Of a stretch of DNA of 64,000 bases, positions 10,684 through 24,300 are shown piece after piece (the stretch's first letter is position 1; each line of letters starts with the position of its first letter). Location of the stretch: assembly GCA_963969345.1 (NCBI GenBank), contig OZ017766.1:10106001-10170000 (forward strand). Reading direction: 5' to 3'. The notes under the pieces were generated by a model, which was not told where the DNA came from, ran no database searches, and was given only the letters and a program-made list of their open reading frames with translations. The stretch is from Turbatrix aceti (taxonomy: Eukaryota > Nematoda > Chromadorea > Rhabditida > Panagrolaimidae). The translations under genes and the position numbers were made by a program.

Positions 10684-13183
10684 TTTTTAGGCTTGCTTTA
10701 ACTTTTTAGTTGTGGCTGGGCTCCTTACATGTCATTACAGGTCGGGGCGACCGATATGTGGATTAAAAAAAAATTTGTTTGCATAAAAAACCATTTTGTC
10801 AAAAAACATGCGCAAAATAATTTTATTTAATTTTTTTAATTGCACAATTGCACAATTTTAAAATAATTTAGCGTTTTTTTTAAATCGTGTAAAAAAAATT
10901 TAAAATCGTGTAATTGTATTTTTTTTATTGAAAATCTGTTCACCGTTTTGCACCTAATAAATTTGTTTTCTGTTTTTTTTACAAAATTTGAAAAATTTTT
11001 ATTTTTTTTTTTTTCAGATTTTCTTTATAAAAAAACAAATAATTTTTTTTATGCTCAAAATTTAGTATCTGTTTTTGATGCAAAACAAAGTGATGCAGCA
11101 CTATAAATCTATTTATAATATTTATTTATTTTCTTGAAATCATCTGTCATGACACTTTTTACTTAAAAGTATCATAGATTTATCGGCTATTTGGCACTTT
11201 CAATTTTTATTTTTGCATTAAAAACAGAAGCATTTCACTTTTTTGTTGTTCCGTGATTTCCAAAGTGTCTGACTCGTCTAATATAAACTTTCCGGAAGAC
11301 GACGCATTTTTCCTCGAAAAATATGCCAAAATCATAAATTTTTTTGACGACAGCTGTTTAGGGCAATGACTAAGCGTTTTCACGCGACAAACCAACCAGC
11401 TTGGTTTTTGTGGCTGATTTCGGCACCTTACTCCAGACTGCACGTCATGAACATTTTTTTGGACCTGATTTTTTCCTTGTGTGCAGAATTTTAAAACAGG
11501 ATTTGGTGAATTTTTGAAACGGTTGTATAAATAATTGGTAAACTCTAAAAAAATCGACCAAAACAATTTTTTTCTTTTTTTACTTCCCAAAAATTAAATA
11601 AATACAAACTAAAAAAATCTTAGGCGGATAAAAATTTTTTTATTGTTTAAAAAAAATAATTTGTTTATTCGAAAAACTCTTTTTTTATGAGAAAAATTTT
11701 GACTGAATTAAAAAACAAATTCCTGACTTCTTGACTTCCGTAATCTAATCCTCTGTTTTTTCTGCGTGTGCGTTGGTTTTCATTGTTGCCGTGCAATGAT
11801 GAAATTTTTTGTTATTGTTCCGAAGAATCAAGAAAACCAGGCAAATTGTTAGCTTATGCAAAATGTGTAAAAGTTTACACGTCTATTAGAAAAGTTGTCC
11901 GCTTTGGAAAAAAGTTGGGGGTATCAAGTTCGCATTTACTTGTTTCAGTGTGGTGATTGATCATTTCTTACATATTACAATACGTGAGTTTGTGTAATAA
12001 AACAGTTTGGTTACATTTGGGTACAAATTTTTTCCGCCCCAGGTGTTTTTTTACGTGCAAATTTAAAAAAAACAATTTTACAAAATGGTTTAAAAAAAAT
12101 ATTTATCAATTAAAAATTCTCTGACACGGTTCAAATGACAGATCTCTGGATTATTGTACACATTTGTGTTTGCGCATGCCTGAGCATTTGGCTTGTATGT
12201 ATTTCCCTTTCTTTTTCGGCCCACTGAACACAAAAAATATCCCTCCCCCCTGGTTCAATGACCTAACTTCCCAGGATTCGAAATTTTTTGCAGCTTGAAA
12301 AAATAAAAATTTGATCTTTCGTAAAATTTTGAAAGTGTCAAGTTTTGTCACCGTTAATGCACCATCGTGTTTGACGTCCTACAACAAAAACACCTTGCCT
12401 CACGCATTCCAGGTGACAGTGAAAAAAGTTCCTTGTTTCACTGAAGAAGGAAAAAAAAATCACGACATCATTTTCACAAATTATCTGCTTATGTTAGTGA
12501 GGCTAGTTTTACGGCTTGGGTGTGTTGGGGTTGGTCATGTCACTTGCACGCATACTTGTCACTCATAGCCTTTGCCTCTGTCAGTTCTGCTGAAGGGCAT
12601 TGTTCACGGTATATTGTGTTCTGACGGGTGCCTCTTCTTTTTTTTTTCAGCCCCCCCCCCTTCTCTAAATTTTTGAGAATAGGGAGGATATTTGCATTTT
12701 TTCCAGGACGGATTTTCTTTCTTTGGTAACGCAAAACACAATGCCATGATGCTAATTTTTGTAAACATAAACAGGATACTCTAAAAACATTCCCAAAAAC
12801 AGGAAGTAACTGTATATTCATTTTTCAGTCATACGTTTTTGCCATAATTTATGTTTAGATAAGTGTGTTTATTTTTAGGAACCAAATTAAGATGTTCAGA
12901 AAAAAAGTTGTCTGGAGGAAGGATTTTTCAATGAGAATAGACAAAAAAGGGATCTTTAAATTACGATTAAGGGCAATAAATATAATTATTTTGGACAAGC
13001 ACCTGAAAGTTTTTCACGAGCGCAAAAATGTCTAATCCTTCATGAATAGAATCAAAACAGATTATTACCCGTTAATTCTACAGGTGCAGGTAAGGTAGGC
13101 GGGTGTCTATAATGTCATTACGGTTCAATGCGCATTTCATTTTAGGACTCTTGTTTCCGGGTTCGTAACTTGTTCTTAAAATT
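10684..13183. other. Intergenic AT-rich DNA
   Basis: I see no supported gene. A minus-strand 127-codon frame at 11207-11590 has no recognised domain and no clear splice context, so I do not call it. A C-run lies at about 12650-12660. Confidence 0.5.
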
Positions 13184-13256
13184 GTTTCAATGGTCGAGTG
13201 GGTTCGACGTCATTTTTTATGCACTTGGTGTCCCGGGTTCGAATCCTGGTTGTGAT
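13184..13256 (+). ncRNA. tRNA-like element (73 nt)
   Basis: The 73-nt segment folds like a tRNA. The acceptor pairs GTTTCAA with TTGTGAT (6 of 7, including wobbles). The D stem pairs GTCG with CGAC and contains an A-box-like TGGTCGAGTGG. The T arm is a 5-bp stem around TTCGAAT, giving a perfect GGTTCGAATCC B box. A CAC-TTG-GTG hairpin sits where a variable arm would be, and the anticodon arm is reduced to about 3 bp around a T-run. The short anticodon arm makes decoding unlikely, so I read it as a tRNA-derived or degenerate element rather than a functional tRNA. Confidence 0.5.
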
Positions 13257-16200
13257 ATTTTACCTTTTTCACTTTTTTATGCACTTATAAGTTTTTTACC
13301 TTTGCCAAAAATGCCTATACACGAATCTTCCCCGTCATCCTGAACTCTAAAAACGGATGATCACTTATTTGGCACCCCTTTGGTCTCTTTAGCGCACGCG
13401 CGCGTAGTAAAACAATTATATGCGCCCGGCGCATTTGAATGGCATTACCCTTCTTTCTATCGTTTTTTTTCACACGGCATTCATACTCCACAACGGCACC
13501 TGACTGACATTAGAAAACACTTCCGCGTGGTCAAAAAACTTACAAGTTCAGAATTTCCTTGTTAATTAACGATAAACAAAAAAAGCAATCTATGGACTGT
13601 CACACATACAACAAAAGTTTGCAGTACACCAGGTTCACAAGTTGTCGTATATTAGTGTCGTAGACAGATGCTTGCTTAATTGACAGACTGTTCTATAAAC
13701 CCAATTCGTAGTTTGTACCTCACACGCGTCTACAAAAACGGATGTCGTATCATTTCCTAGTTCACTGTAATTTTGATGTGACTTTCCTTCTGGAAACAAA
13801 TTCCTGTGGTTAATTGGGTGTCATTATTTTTTTTTCTGGATCCTTCCATGTTCTATGAATTTTTTTTATAGCTCAAGTCAGTATAACTCCTAGAAATAGG
13901 AAAAATCTGAGAAACTTTGGGTTTTCAAAAAAACTTGAATCATTAATTTTCCTTCGAAATCCAATCCTAAAAAGGTATAAACAATAGAGTTAACGGACAA
14001 AAATTAAAATTTTACGAATTTGGTCTTTCGGTTGAATAATTTGTGAGTGCCGGTAACTTTTTTTATGTACGCGTTTTTTCGACCGAGTGCACCAGAACTA
14101 GGAGTACTCGCGTTCATGAAACAGAAATATGAATTATGTTTTGGTATTTTTGGCAAACAAAAGAAAGCTGTCTGATGCCGAAACTGAAACCAGGAAGTTC
14201 AGAAAGTTTAAAATAGGGCTTCAAAAATACTTTTAATCAGATTTGTCGGATTTGGGTTTGTTGCTGACGTTCGGATAAATTATATAATTTAAATTGTACA
14301 ACGTTGGTAATACGGTAACATACCGTAATTGTTTTGTACCACCTTTCAAAACTTTAGAAAAATAGATTTTTTATATTTATATTTTTTTATATTTTTAATG
14401 ATTACTTTTTAGTTAGTCAGCTTGTACATTTAAGTATACTTTATACTTTTGGCATTTCAATACTTTTTTTACAACAAAATGGCTTCTCGATGCTTCTAAT
14501 AATTTTATATACCTTTGCTCTGCAGCACATTGTCCCCAGGTGTCAATGAATTACATACTATGTCGTAACTCATCTTTTTTAGTCTGTCTGGGGGTCACCT
14601 AATTGCATGCATGTCTGTTTGTATGCTTCTGACATGTTGTTTCTCGAAAACATTATTATTTGACATAATTGTGCCTTTGTGCGTATAAATATATGTACGC
14701 ATCAATGTACTTTTTTGAGTCGTAGTCTGTGCAAGTTGTGTAATATTTTTGTTCTCGAAGCATCAGAAACTTTGTATCTACATATAACTTCCTCCCTGCT
14801 GCTACCGTTTTGGTGATTCACATGACCTTGTGACCTTGTATTATTCTTTTTAGAAAAGTTTAGTATTCAATGCTCAACGACTGTCTTTAGTTCAACACTT
14901 TCAATTTTTCAAGTTTTCAAAAAAAGTATCTATACATAATTTTCTATCAATTGTTAAAGTAATTTTTGCCCGATTGTTCGCTTTAATATAAATTTAATAA
15001 TATTCCCGACATCTTAAAACATGAAACACTTTTTTTTCATAAGTCAAAACATTTTTGGCCACCTTTTGTCAGTCACAGTTGCGTTTATGTCGCTTTTTAA
15101 AAAATCTCCTCGACGTCGTTTACATTGTTTAAAACGGGGCGGAGCCTGGACAACACCCAGCTTGGTTAAACGTTTGTGTCATTATTTCTCTCTTTTTTTT
15201 GCCTCCTGTTCAATGATCACTTTCATCCAAACTTTTTTCGGGGGTTGGTCTGCTTTTTTTATGCGGGTCCGCCCAAATGATACTTGTAGATGCCAAAAAC
15301 TTGTATCAACATATAGTAAATACATATGTGATGAGGATGTTCATGTGTGAGTGACCAAAACTAATATATAATGTTACAGGTGAGCAATGACTAACCCCAA
15401 AAATGTTCTATTTAAAAAGACCCCAAAGGATTCCAGAAAACATTAAACAACATTGTTTGTTTCACGTGTGGTCTTTTGTCTATTTTTGGGGGGCCTTTGC
15501 TGTCTCTAAAAAATAAACAAAAGGGTCCATAGTGTCTTTTTCATACTTTTTTTTTGACTGATTCGCTAAAATTTACTTGACTTGCTTGGTTGATAGATTT
15601 TTGAACTCTGTGCACCTCAATTTTTTGCTCTATATCATTTGCATGTTATTACACAACAAATTATATGTAATCGTCAGTGATAGTATATATTATATAAACT
15701 TTTACAAATTTCCTAAAACTTTTTTTTGCTTGGCATTTGCATCAAAAATTACATGAATTTTTTTTGTTTGTAGATAATTGGAACAATAAACGACGGTAAC
15801 AACAGCTTTTTTTCGAACAAAAAAAGAGATCTTTTTTAATCGTGTTACTCATTTTTATCGTCTGGCCTTCTTGTTTTTGAAGAGAATAAAACTGCGTAGG
15901 AACACGGTGTTTTTTTGAGCTCTCACGAACTGATGTGGGGTATTAAAAATAAGATATGTGAGTATTACTCATAAAAGTTCACAGAGGATTGTAAATTACA
16001 AAAGGTACTGTCTAAGTTGTTCTATTGTACCCCTGAGCTTTGAGTAAGATTTTACTCACTCAAAGTTTTCTTGTCTGAACAGACGTTTTTTCTGAGTTAC
16101 AATTTTTTGTCTGCCTTTTTTTTAAGTTTTTTATCGTACAATTTTACTATAATTTTATTCATTTGTCATTTTTTATCTTATCTTGTATCGTCATTATAGA

Positions 16201-16722
16201 ACGGTATCATCATTGTTCATTTTACCGTACACATATCATTTATGTACCTCATAAACTGCGTATATTATAGTATGGTCCATAATTGTCACAAAAACTTCCT
16301 CCTCCCATTTGTTTACCTTTTTGATATTTATTCACAACTTAATTTCCAAGATTAATGAACACATAAGTTGTGACGTATTATTTATATACTCCAATGTAAA
16401 AAAAAACACACACAACAACAACGGTGAGTGAGGACAGAACGGAGGTCAACACAGACAGAGAGGAGAAAAGAATGAATGTCCGTTCTTTTCTCACGTTGAC
16501 GTCGCCGCTCTGGACATTTCTCGTTTTTTTTTTCAACGTCGTCGTCCCCACTTCAACATAGCGTGTGAATGCGCGGTTTATACTTGTCCCCATCGTCCTT
16601 CCTTATTTTTCCATGTATCAGACGTATAAATCATGCGAGTTCCGAGTTAGGATAAATTTGGGGGTGTTTCAAGCGTGATATTTCCAAGTTTTTCTATTTC
16701 CTGTATCTACGTAATATCCAAT
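13257..16722. other. Intergenic AT-rich DNA upstream of the DMSR-like receptor
   Basis: No gene can be supported. Open frames at 13380-13565, 15021-15350 and 16378-16593 (minus) have no recognisable domains and look like chance frames. The last kilobase should hold the promoter of the receptor gene, but no specific site is recognised. Confidence 0.5.
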
Positions 16723-16737
16723 GTTTCAGCCTCAGAA
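16723..16737 (+). promoter_or_regulatory. Possible trans-splice acceptor before the receptor start
   Basis: The sequence GTTTCAG (AG at 16728-16729) lies 8 nt before the ATG at 16738. A TTTCAG acceptor this close to the start with no paired upstream exon is what a nematode spliced-leader addition site looks like. Inference from position and motif. Confidence 0.45.
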
Positions 16738-18762
16738 ATGAGTTGCATAAGTGATTCGGATAAGGATATATTCGACTTTTCAAACAATCGAACAAGACAG
16801 ATTCTCAATGCTTTATTTACGTTTAAAATGTAAGTTTTTTTCAAATTTGTTTTGAACAAAAACAGAAAAAAAATGTATCATTCAACAAATTTTTTTGGAA
16901 CCATGCTTTTTACTGCTGGTAAGCCAATATCTTCTTTTTTCAGCTTTTATGGTGCCTATCATCGTTATATCGCATTGCTTCTCTGCGTAATCGGTCTCGC
17001 TGCCAATACGCTTCACATATGCGTACTTACGAGGCCTCAGATGCGTCGAAGTGCCGTTCACACCATTTTGACTTGTATTGCAATTGCCGACATGGGTACA
17101 ATGACGAGTTATTTGGTACGTTTGTCTCGACAACATTTGATGACAAAAATTTTGTTTCTTTTTTTTGCATTACCGTGGCATTGAAAATGTACAAAAGACA
17201 AACCCGAAAAGAATACACATGCAATGACGTCTATATGTAAAAAGTGAGAGGCACGTTGTAATTTGGAAGTCATTTTACTTTTTTTTATTATCTCTTGAGT
17301 CAACCGGTTTAATGCCGCAGGGGTGTAGTAATTTTTTACAAGACCGAAGGTCGAGGGTTCAATTCTTGGTCGAAAAATTAATTTTTTTTCTACCGTATTT
17401 GATATAAAAAACTGTTTTTTTTTTCAGATTTACATCACTCGATTTGAATTTTTTTCGTCACCAATTGGGTACTCGTATAACTGGGCGGGTTTTTTAAAAA
17501 TTCACGCTGTTGTCAGCATCTCACTCCACGCTCTGTCAATCTACCTCGTCGTACTCATGGCTCTCATCCGTTATCTAGCCATGGATGCGGGCCATCGAAA
17601 ATGGATGATGCCACAGCCAGCAATGTAAGCTTGTTTATGACAAAAACATTTCGCATCCCCCTTCTTTTTTCAAAGGACATTCTCGGTGCATGTTTACATT
17701 CTTTCTGAATAAAAGAATAAATTTTTTCAGAATAATTTCCCTAATTGTTGCCCTTTGCATCTTTATACTCTGCATTCCGACATTTTACGCACACGAAATT
17801 TATCAAAATGAAATTGTACGACAAGAACAACGACCGCCTCCCAATGTCGACTACTTTGTCCTTGATCCCGAAGCCATGGATGTCGAAGAGCCAAAGTACA
17901 GTATCAGTTTTTCAAAATCATTTGAGGCAAATGATTGCAAACTTTTTCGCATGAATTTGTGGTTGACTGGAATTGCCCTTAAGGTTTGTGCACTAATTTT
18001 TTTTTCATTATTAGTCATAAAAAAATTGTGTCTGGCAGACAAGTTTTATTAATTTTAGTATCTACTATCTCTTTTTTTCAGGCAATTCCATGCATTTTGC
18101 TTCTCATATTTACGTTTGCGTTGCTAAAAAAACTCAACGAAAATGACCGCAAGCGACGATCACTTCTCAAGAGTTCACGTGAAAAGCCACGTCGTCTGTC
18201 GACCGATCGTACAACCACGATGCTCTTACTCATGGTGTTTATCTTTCTTATGACGGAACTTCCTCAGGGCATTTTGGCTATTCTCAATGGTTTGTTTACA
18301 AATTTCTTTTTTGGACAATTTTTTAAAAACTTTTTTTTTGTGTTTAGCAATCTTCACAGTGCAATTTCACGGCCTAGTTTATACTGCCTTTGCCGATACT
18401 TTGGACCTCCTTTCACTCATCAACTGTTACGTTGCCTTTTTGATTTACTGTATCACAAGTTCGAAATATCGTCAGACGCTTTTCATGATGCTGCCAATTT
18501 GCAAGTAAGTTTTTGAACATTGGAAAAACGGCTTGTGTGGTTTAGTGGCGCAAGATCCATTTTTTGATGGTCCATGGGGTCGTCCCCGGTTCGAATCCTG
18601 TCGCCAGCAAATATTTTTTTCACACTTTTAAATTTATTTTCTTTCAGATCAGAATACAGCACACCTCCACTGACGTCGGCAGGTACCGGAAAACCACTCA
18701 AACGACCGCCATCAATCGAAAGTTGTGGAAGCCCAAATAAAAGTCAAGCTGACTTTGTATAA
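16738..18762 (+). CDS. DMSR/FMRFamide-receptor-like neuropeptide GPCR
   Basis: Seven exons read in frame: 16738-16829, 16944-17115, 17428-17624, 17731-17983, 18082-18289, 18348-18504 and 18648-18762, giving about 397 aa. All introns start with GT and end with AG, mostly TTTCAG. TM1 contains GLAANTLHICVL and TM2 the motif LTCIAIADM. Exon 3 carries TM3 with a DRY-like region (ALIRYLAM). Exon 5 carries the third loop, with a basic KRR stretch, then RTTTMLLLMVFIFLMTELPQG. Exon 6 has TM7 with SLINCYVAFLIYC and then SSKYRQTL. The RTT...TE.PQG and DLLSLIN...IYC signatures are typical of the myosuppressin/FMRFamide/sex-peptide receptor group (C. elegans dmsr genes). The product is a plasma-membrane receptor, probably neuronal, for a small amidated peptide. 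The C-tail is short and Ser/Pro-rich. tRNA-like modules lie in introns 2 and 6. Confidence 0.85.
17306..17376 (+). ncRNA. tRNA-like module in receptor intron 2 (degenerate)
   Basis: An A-box-like GGTTTAATGCCGCAGG is followed by a GACC-GAA-GGTC hairpin and a B-box-like GGGTTCAATTC. The order and spacing match the module in intron 6 of the same gene, but I see no convincing acceptor stem. Likely a tRNA-derived remnant. Confidence 0.35.
18531..18608 (+). ncRNA. tRNA-like module in receptor intron 6
   Basis: The ends GCTTGTG and CGCCAGC pair at 6 of 7 positions (including one wobble) like an acceptor stem. Inside are an A-box-like TGGTTTAGTGGCG, a CCAT...ATGG arm around a T-run, a GGGG-TCGT-CCCC hairpin in the variable-arm position and a perfect GGTTCGAATCC B box. 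The 78-nt length and long variable arm recall class II tRNAs. The T stem is imperfect, so function as a tRNA is doubtful. Confidence 0.45.
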
Positions 18763-21383
18763 CAATAACCCAAAGCATAAATACGGTGAATTACTACTAC
18801 GAAGCCTTTAGCAACAATGTTTAAAAAAAATCTCGAATACGCATTTGCACCAAAACGTGCCATTATTCTCCCACCCGTCCCAATGACCAAATCCAAACCA
18901 AATCTAAATCCCACACAGCTTTAAATGAAATCCTGTAAATATTGTGAAACCAACTGTCTGTGATAATACTAGCCGTGATAACAATAAATTAATGCATTCA
19001 TGGATGAATAAATGAATTATGAGACGTCACAGAATTTTTTAAAATAATTTATGTGTACTCGAGTATCTTTTTTGGGGAATAGGGGAATGTTCGGTTTTTT
19101 CTCTCTGTTTTTCAGCTGTGAATTGAATGTTATAGAGAACTGATATGTAAGTGTGAAGTACAGCTGTCAAAATCTAGAAAAGCCACCTAGACAGGTGACG
19201 ACGTAATTAACACCCTCTGCAGGCGTGATGTGATGTTTATGAAAAATGCGAGAACACCACATGTCATAATCCATTGTTCTGGCAAATGACGAACAAAAAA
19301 TTAAATTTGTGAATAATAAAAATTTTAACAGGGATAGGTGAATTTAATTTGTTTGGGTTCAAACAAATTAGATTTTTTTCTGTTTACAGTGCAAAATTCT
19401 GAGAATAAAAAAAAAGGAAAAATGTTGTTAAAAATTTGAAATGACAAAAATCATTCTATTTTTTGAAAAAAAAATTAAAATTTTGGCGTTTGTTTGATAT
19501 TAGCAAAAAAACGACCTTAGTTCGGTTTAAAAAACTGATCACACACCAATGTCAACCAAATTTTGAAATGTACCTGACATTTCAATTTTTCGTATATAAA
19601 TCAAAGCTCAATGATTTATGTGTACTCATCGAAAATCTGCCAAACTCAGCTGACCATTTTGACGGACAATAGGAAGGAAACGATCAAAATACATGATACA
19701 AGCAGACCGAAAAACAAGGAAGTGCTCTACAATTTTTGGTTCCTATCAAAAAACAAAGGAAGAACAGAAAATCAACAATCCTACTATGATTGATGTATGT
19801 ATGCATAACAGGGGTTAAAGAACTCCCATGCCATAGGAAGAAGAAGAAAAAAAGAAGAGGTCAATGCACGTCAAAATAATTATTGAGTGCAAATGGCCAT
19901 GCGACATTGATTCTGTTGACGCGAAGCCAAGGCAGTGGACTAACTAATTACGTAGTATAATATACATACATCACAAAAGCACAATTATTATGTATGTATT
20001 TTTTGCCCCGTGTGTATGATGCGTATATTTATCAGAAGGGGTCGTTCAAAGTCGAAACATTAACATTTTCAATTTTTTATTTATTCATATCAAAAAAAAT
20101 TATACACGGAAACAATTTTTGTGACGTAAATGTATTAGATAAAACAATAATTTTATTTACCGTCTGGCAATCGTAATTGAATAAGTTTGAGCTTACAGGT
20201 ACAAAAATTATTTATAGTCGAGTGTTATTTACAGTAACTTTACTATTTATTTAAATTGTGTTTGCTTTTTGAAATTAGTTCGCTGAAGGTTTTAATTTTT
20301 TTAGTATTGCAGATTTCCAGTTTGTTAGAAAGAAAAAAAAATATGGTAAAAGAAGTACGGTACAAAATATAAACATATAAAATGAAAATAATTTTTTTTG
20401 CATATTTTAAACAAAATTGATGTATTATGTTCTCTGATACAAAATTAAGCAGATACTTCAATTTTTTTCTTTATTTTAAGTTTCAAAATATTAAAAAAAA
20501 TTTGGAATTTAAAAAAATGCAATCTTATTTTTAAAACGAATTTGTAAAATATTTAGTACAAGAAAAATATTTATGAAAAATAACTAACGTAAAAAAATCA
20601 TTTTGCAGTTGTATGTATTCTAAGCAAAAATTTTTTTTTGTTTTTCATAATTTTTATTTTTTGTACCGTACTTTTTAACTTTTAATTATTTTGTCCGAAG
20701 ATAAAATCATTCGGTTTGTTTTATTTTTTTTCATCTTATTTTGAGGATAAAACAAAAATTATGAACAATAAAATTTTTCTCAAACACAGTCATCATGAAA
20801 TCATACCAAAAAAATACTAAGTATTATTTACTGCTTTGACACGGCGGCTGAGCTAGAGCCGTGAAGCCACGACATAAATAGAAGATTTTACTAAACTGCG
20901 ACTTGTGCAAGGGTTGACAGATGAAATAAGGGATAATCACTCATACAAAACAACCTTTATGCCGTCGTCGGGTTAAGGTAAAAGTCTCCCTGCTAGCTGC
21001 TTATGGACTAGCTTTGGTGTCCTACGAACGCACCTCTATGCCATACCTGTTTGACAAGAATGGCATTACTATTTTGAATTTTATCGGCATTGCAGGCTGT
21101 TTGTATTGCGTTCGTTATGTTCTGTCTGAGATAAAAGTAAAGCAGGTAAACGTCGACAGGACAGGTGTAATAGCCTTTTGACATTTTATTTTAGTATGGT
21201 TGTCATGAATGCCCTGTTAGCAGCCAGGCAGCAGTAGTGCAGGTATACCATACAACATTCACAGAAGCAGGCGTGACACGCGCACACATTTCGCGCGTTC
21301 GTTCGCCTTTTTTTTCTTTGCTACTTTCTTTCTTTTATCCCTCCCATCCCTACTACTATACCTGGCTCCCGGGACACATACAA
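18763..21383. other. Intergenic DNA between the receptor and the FHA gene
   Basis: Several AATAAA hexamers after 18731 could end the receptor transcript. The rest is AT-rich and I support no gene. The open frame at 21237 is the upstream extension of FHA exon 1. Confidence 0.5.
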
Positions 21384-24300
21384 ATGCTCAGAAGATACAA
21401 CTCAACCGGCCAGCAGACTTATCATCTAACTGGAAAATTAATACTTGTGGGGTCGTCTAATCTCTGTGATTTGGTTGTTAGGGTGAGTTTTTTTCCTTTT
21501 ATCAATAAAAAATAAAAATGTATGAATCGATTTGAAAAACACACAAAATAACTAATTTTTAATTTTAAATTTTATAAAAATGTGTCTGCACGATATTTTG
21601 GCATATTTGAAAAATTTTCGTGTTGAACCCATTTCGGCGATAAAAACTAAATTTAATAGTTCTAAAGGCAAAAAACAATAATTTACAAATTTACAGCAAC
21701 AAAAAAAATTAGGGCCCCTGCACGAAAGTTCGAATGTTTTGAATTTTTTCGTGTTGAGACAATTGTGGCGCTAAAAATAAAATTCAAAAACTCCGATATT
21801 TTTTTCATTATGAAAAAAGCAATAATTTATAACTTTTTTACCATTGAAAAAAATTATGAGTCTCTGCACGAAAGTTCGAATGTTTTGAAAATTTTCGTGT
21901 TGAGACAATTGTGGCGCTAAATACTAAATTGAAAAATTATGAAATTTTTTTTTATTTAAAAATTGTGCAAAAATACAAAATTGTTGTTTACCAAAAAAAG
22001 TTTTTCCTAGAGAAACAATTTTAACATTCAAATTACCGACTACAAAAAAAGATTGTATGTACTCCATTTTTTCTAACATACTAATTTTTTTGTAGCACGC
22101 CTCCATCGGCGAGCGTCACGCATTTATTGAATTTCACCCGGTAACGCAGTCCTACTGGCTCCGGGATCTCGGAACCCTCGGTGGCACGTATCACAACGAA
22201 AAGCAACTCTTCGGACTCATCGAGCTTCGCCCAGCCGACGTAGTACGCTTCGGACGAAGCAACACCTTTGTTTTTGACATGCCAGCTGTGCACGTTGTTC
22301 AGGTAAGTACTAAATGCACAAAAAGACAGGCAAAAGCCGATTTGTTGATATATCCATGGCATGACATCCCTGAGAATGTGCATGTGTCTGACTGACTTGT
22401 TTTTGTATTTTAGCATCCCAGTCGACTCTGTAATGGCCATACAACTTCGTCGGATGCAATGGCACTTCCTGTTGTTGGTGTATGTTTAATTTTTTAATCT
22501 TATATATTTATGTTCGTTTGACATTTTTGTGGTGTTTTAGTACTTTTTTAGTGCAACACACACGTTGAATTTTATTTTTTAGCAATTGTAAGATTTTTTA
22601 GTATCGGATGTCGAATTTGAAATTTGAGCGGGTTTAGCTACGAAAATCGTGCGTCCAAAAAATTTTGTGTCAGGAATCAAAATTTGATTTTAAAAAATTT
22701 AGTTTTGGTTGGGTCCCAACACAAATATCCGTGTTTTCAAGTATTTTCGTGTCGAGAACCAAATAGAAAATTCTATGATAAAATTATGTCCATAAAATTA
22801 TGCGTTAAAAAATTTTTCATTCCGGATATCAAAATTTGCAAATTATATTTTTATTTAAAACAACTTTCGTGTCAAAACCCATACTAAAATTCACTTATTA
22901 GTTGCTTTTTTTGCACTAATTTCTATTTTTAACACGTTTTTCACGCCGTGCACTCTGAAAGTAAATAAAATTTATTTTATTTATTTGTCTAGTTACCTTG
23001 ATGACGGTGTTCGTCAATGGATACAAATTGACGTGGCGACATTAACAGTAACGTCATGACAATCCTCTATTTTGCGTGCATGCCTTTTAGCACAAAGACA
23101 AGGGTAGTGGGTTGGCCGATGAAAAATAGGGGAGACTTGGAGTATAAATATAGTAAACTAATGAAACTGGAGCGAAAGCTTTGATGTTGTCTGGAATAGA
23201 CTCGGTGCATGGGTACCGAAAAAAATTGTTGTCAGTGTTCAAACTTTTGTTAAAATTCCGTTCTAACTTTTTTTCTATAGTAAAAAAAATGTTGCGTGTA
23301 AATTTACAGAATGGTCTTGACGCGAAATTTCTTTAGCACACGGATTCTCGGGTCTCACCACGAAAATCCGTGCGTGTCAGAATTACATATCGATGAATAG
23401 TCTCGTCGCGAAAATTTTATTTTTTCATGGTAAATATTTTTGTAGACCAAAATAAAGCCAAAACCAGCCCGAGAAAAGTTTTCCCGCTTTCCAACAGACT
23501 ACGACATGTCAGACGCCACCGCGACTGCCAACAGCTCACCCAAATCCTCGGATGCAACTGGAGATTCCCCGTTGAGTTCGAGTCAACGACGAAGCACATC
23601 CATGGATCCCAAAAAAACGTCTAAGACCCGAGCCAAGCGATCCGGAGTCACTCTTCCAACGACGCCGACCCGGGCTTTGGATAACGCCCGACACGCTCCT
23701 TCGGCATCTCGGGGTATCCTTCCTCAAATCCTCGGCTTGAACGTTTACGAACAGAATTCGAGGAATAAAACATCTTCGAATCATCAATTGTTGCAGAGAG
23801 TTGTCGGGTTGCAGAAAGAATTGACGAGGAAGGATGACGAAATTTTGCGACTCCGCGAAATGATTGCGAGCATAACGGATGAAGATGCCAATCGTCAGAG
23901 AAAAAATCAGTCTCATGCAAGACTGACAAATAATGGAGATACCAAGGGGTACGGTAGCCCCGTGACGGCGACTGTTGACTCACCGAATGTTGACGTGGGT
24001 GGTCTCCAAGAGGTAGGCGTTGCGCGTTCAAAATTTTTGGGGTGTAAAAAAATTATTGGATTTTAAATGGTCTGACCACGAAAATCCGGTTGTTTGTAGT
24101 ATAAAATTAATTTATCGAAACAAAATTTAAATTTTGAGTAGGTAGGGCCATAATTTTCGTGTTGAGACTAATACTAATTTTTTTTGCATATTTTGAAATC
24201 AAAATCCCTGTGTTAAAAAATAAATTTTCGTGTCGGGAACCAAAATTAAAATTTGAAGTTGGTTTTGACGCAAAAATGCAGAGGTTCAAAAATTTTCATA

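Noticed and set aside
11207..11590. 127-codon minus-strand open frame
   Set aside because: No recognisable domain, no splice context, and AT-rich surroundings where long frames arise by chance.
15021..15350. 109-codon plus-strand open frame with a hydrophobic start
   Set aside because: Phe/Leu-rich from T-rich DNA; no family signature and no neighbouring exons.
13184..18608. Functional tRNA genes
   Set aside because: Good B boxes and partial cloverleaf pairing, but the anticodon arms are too short or mispaired. Called tRNA-like only.
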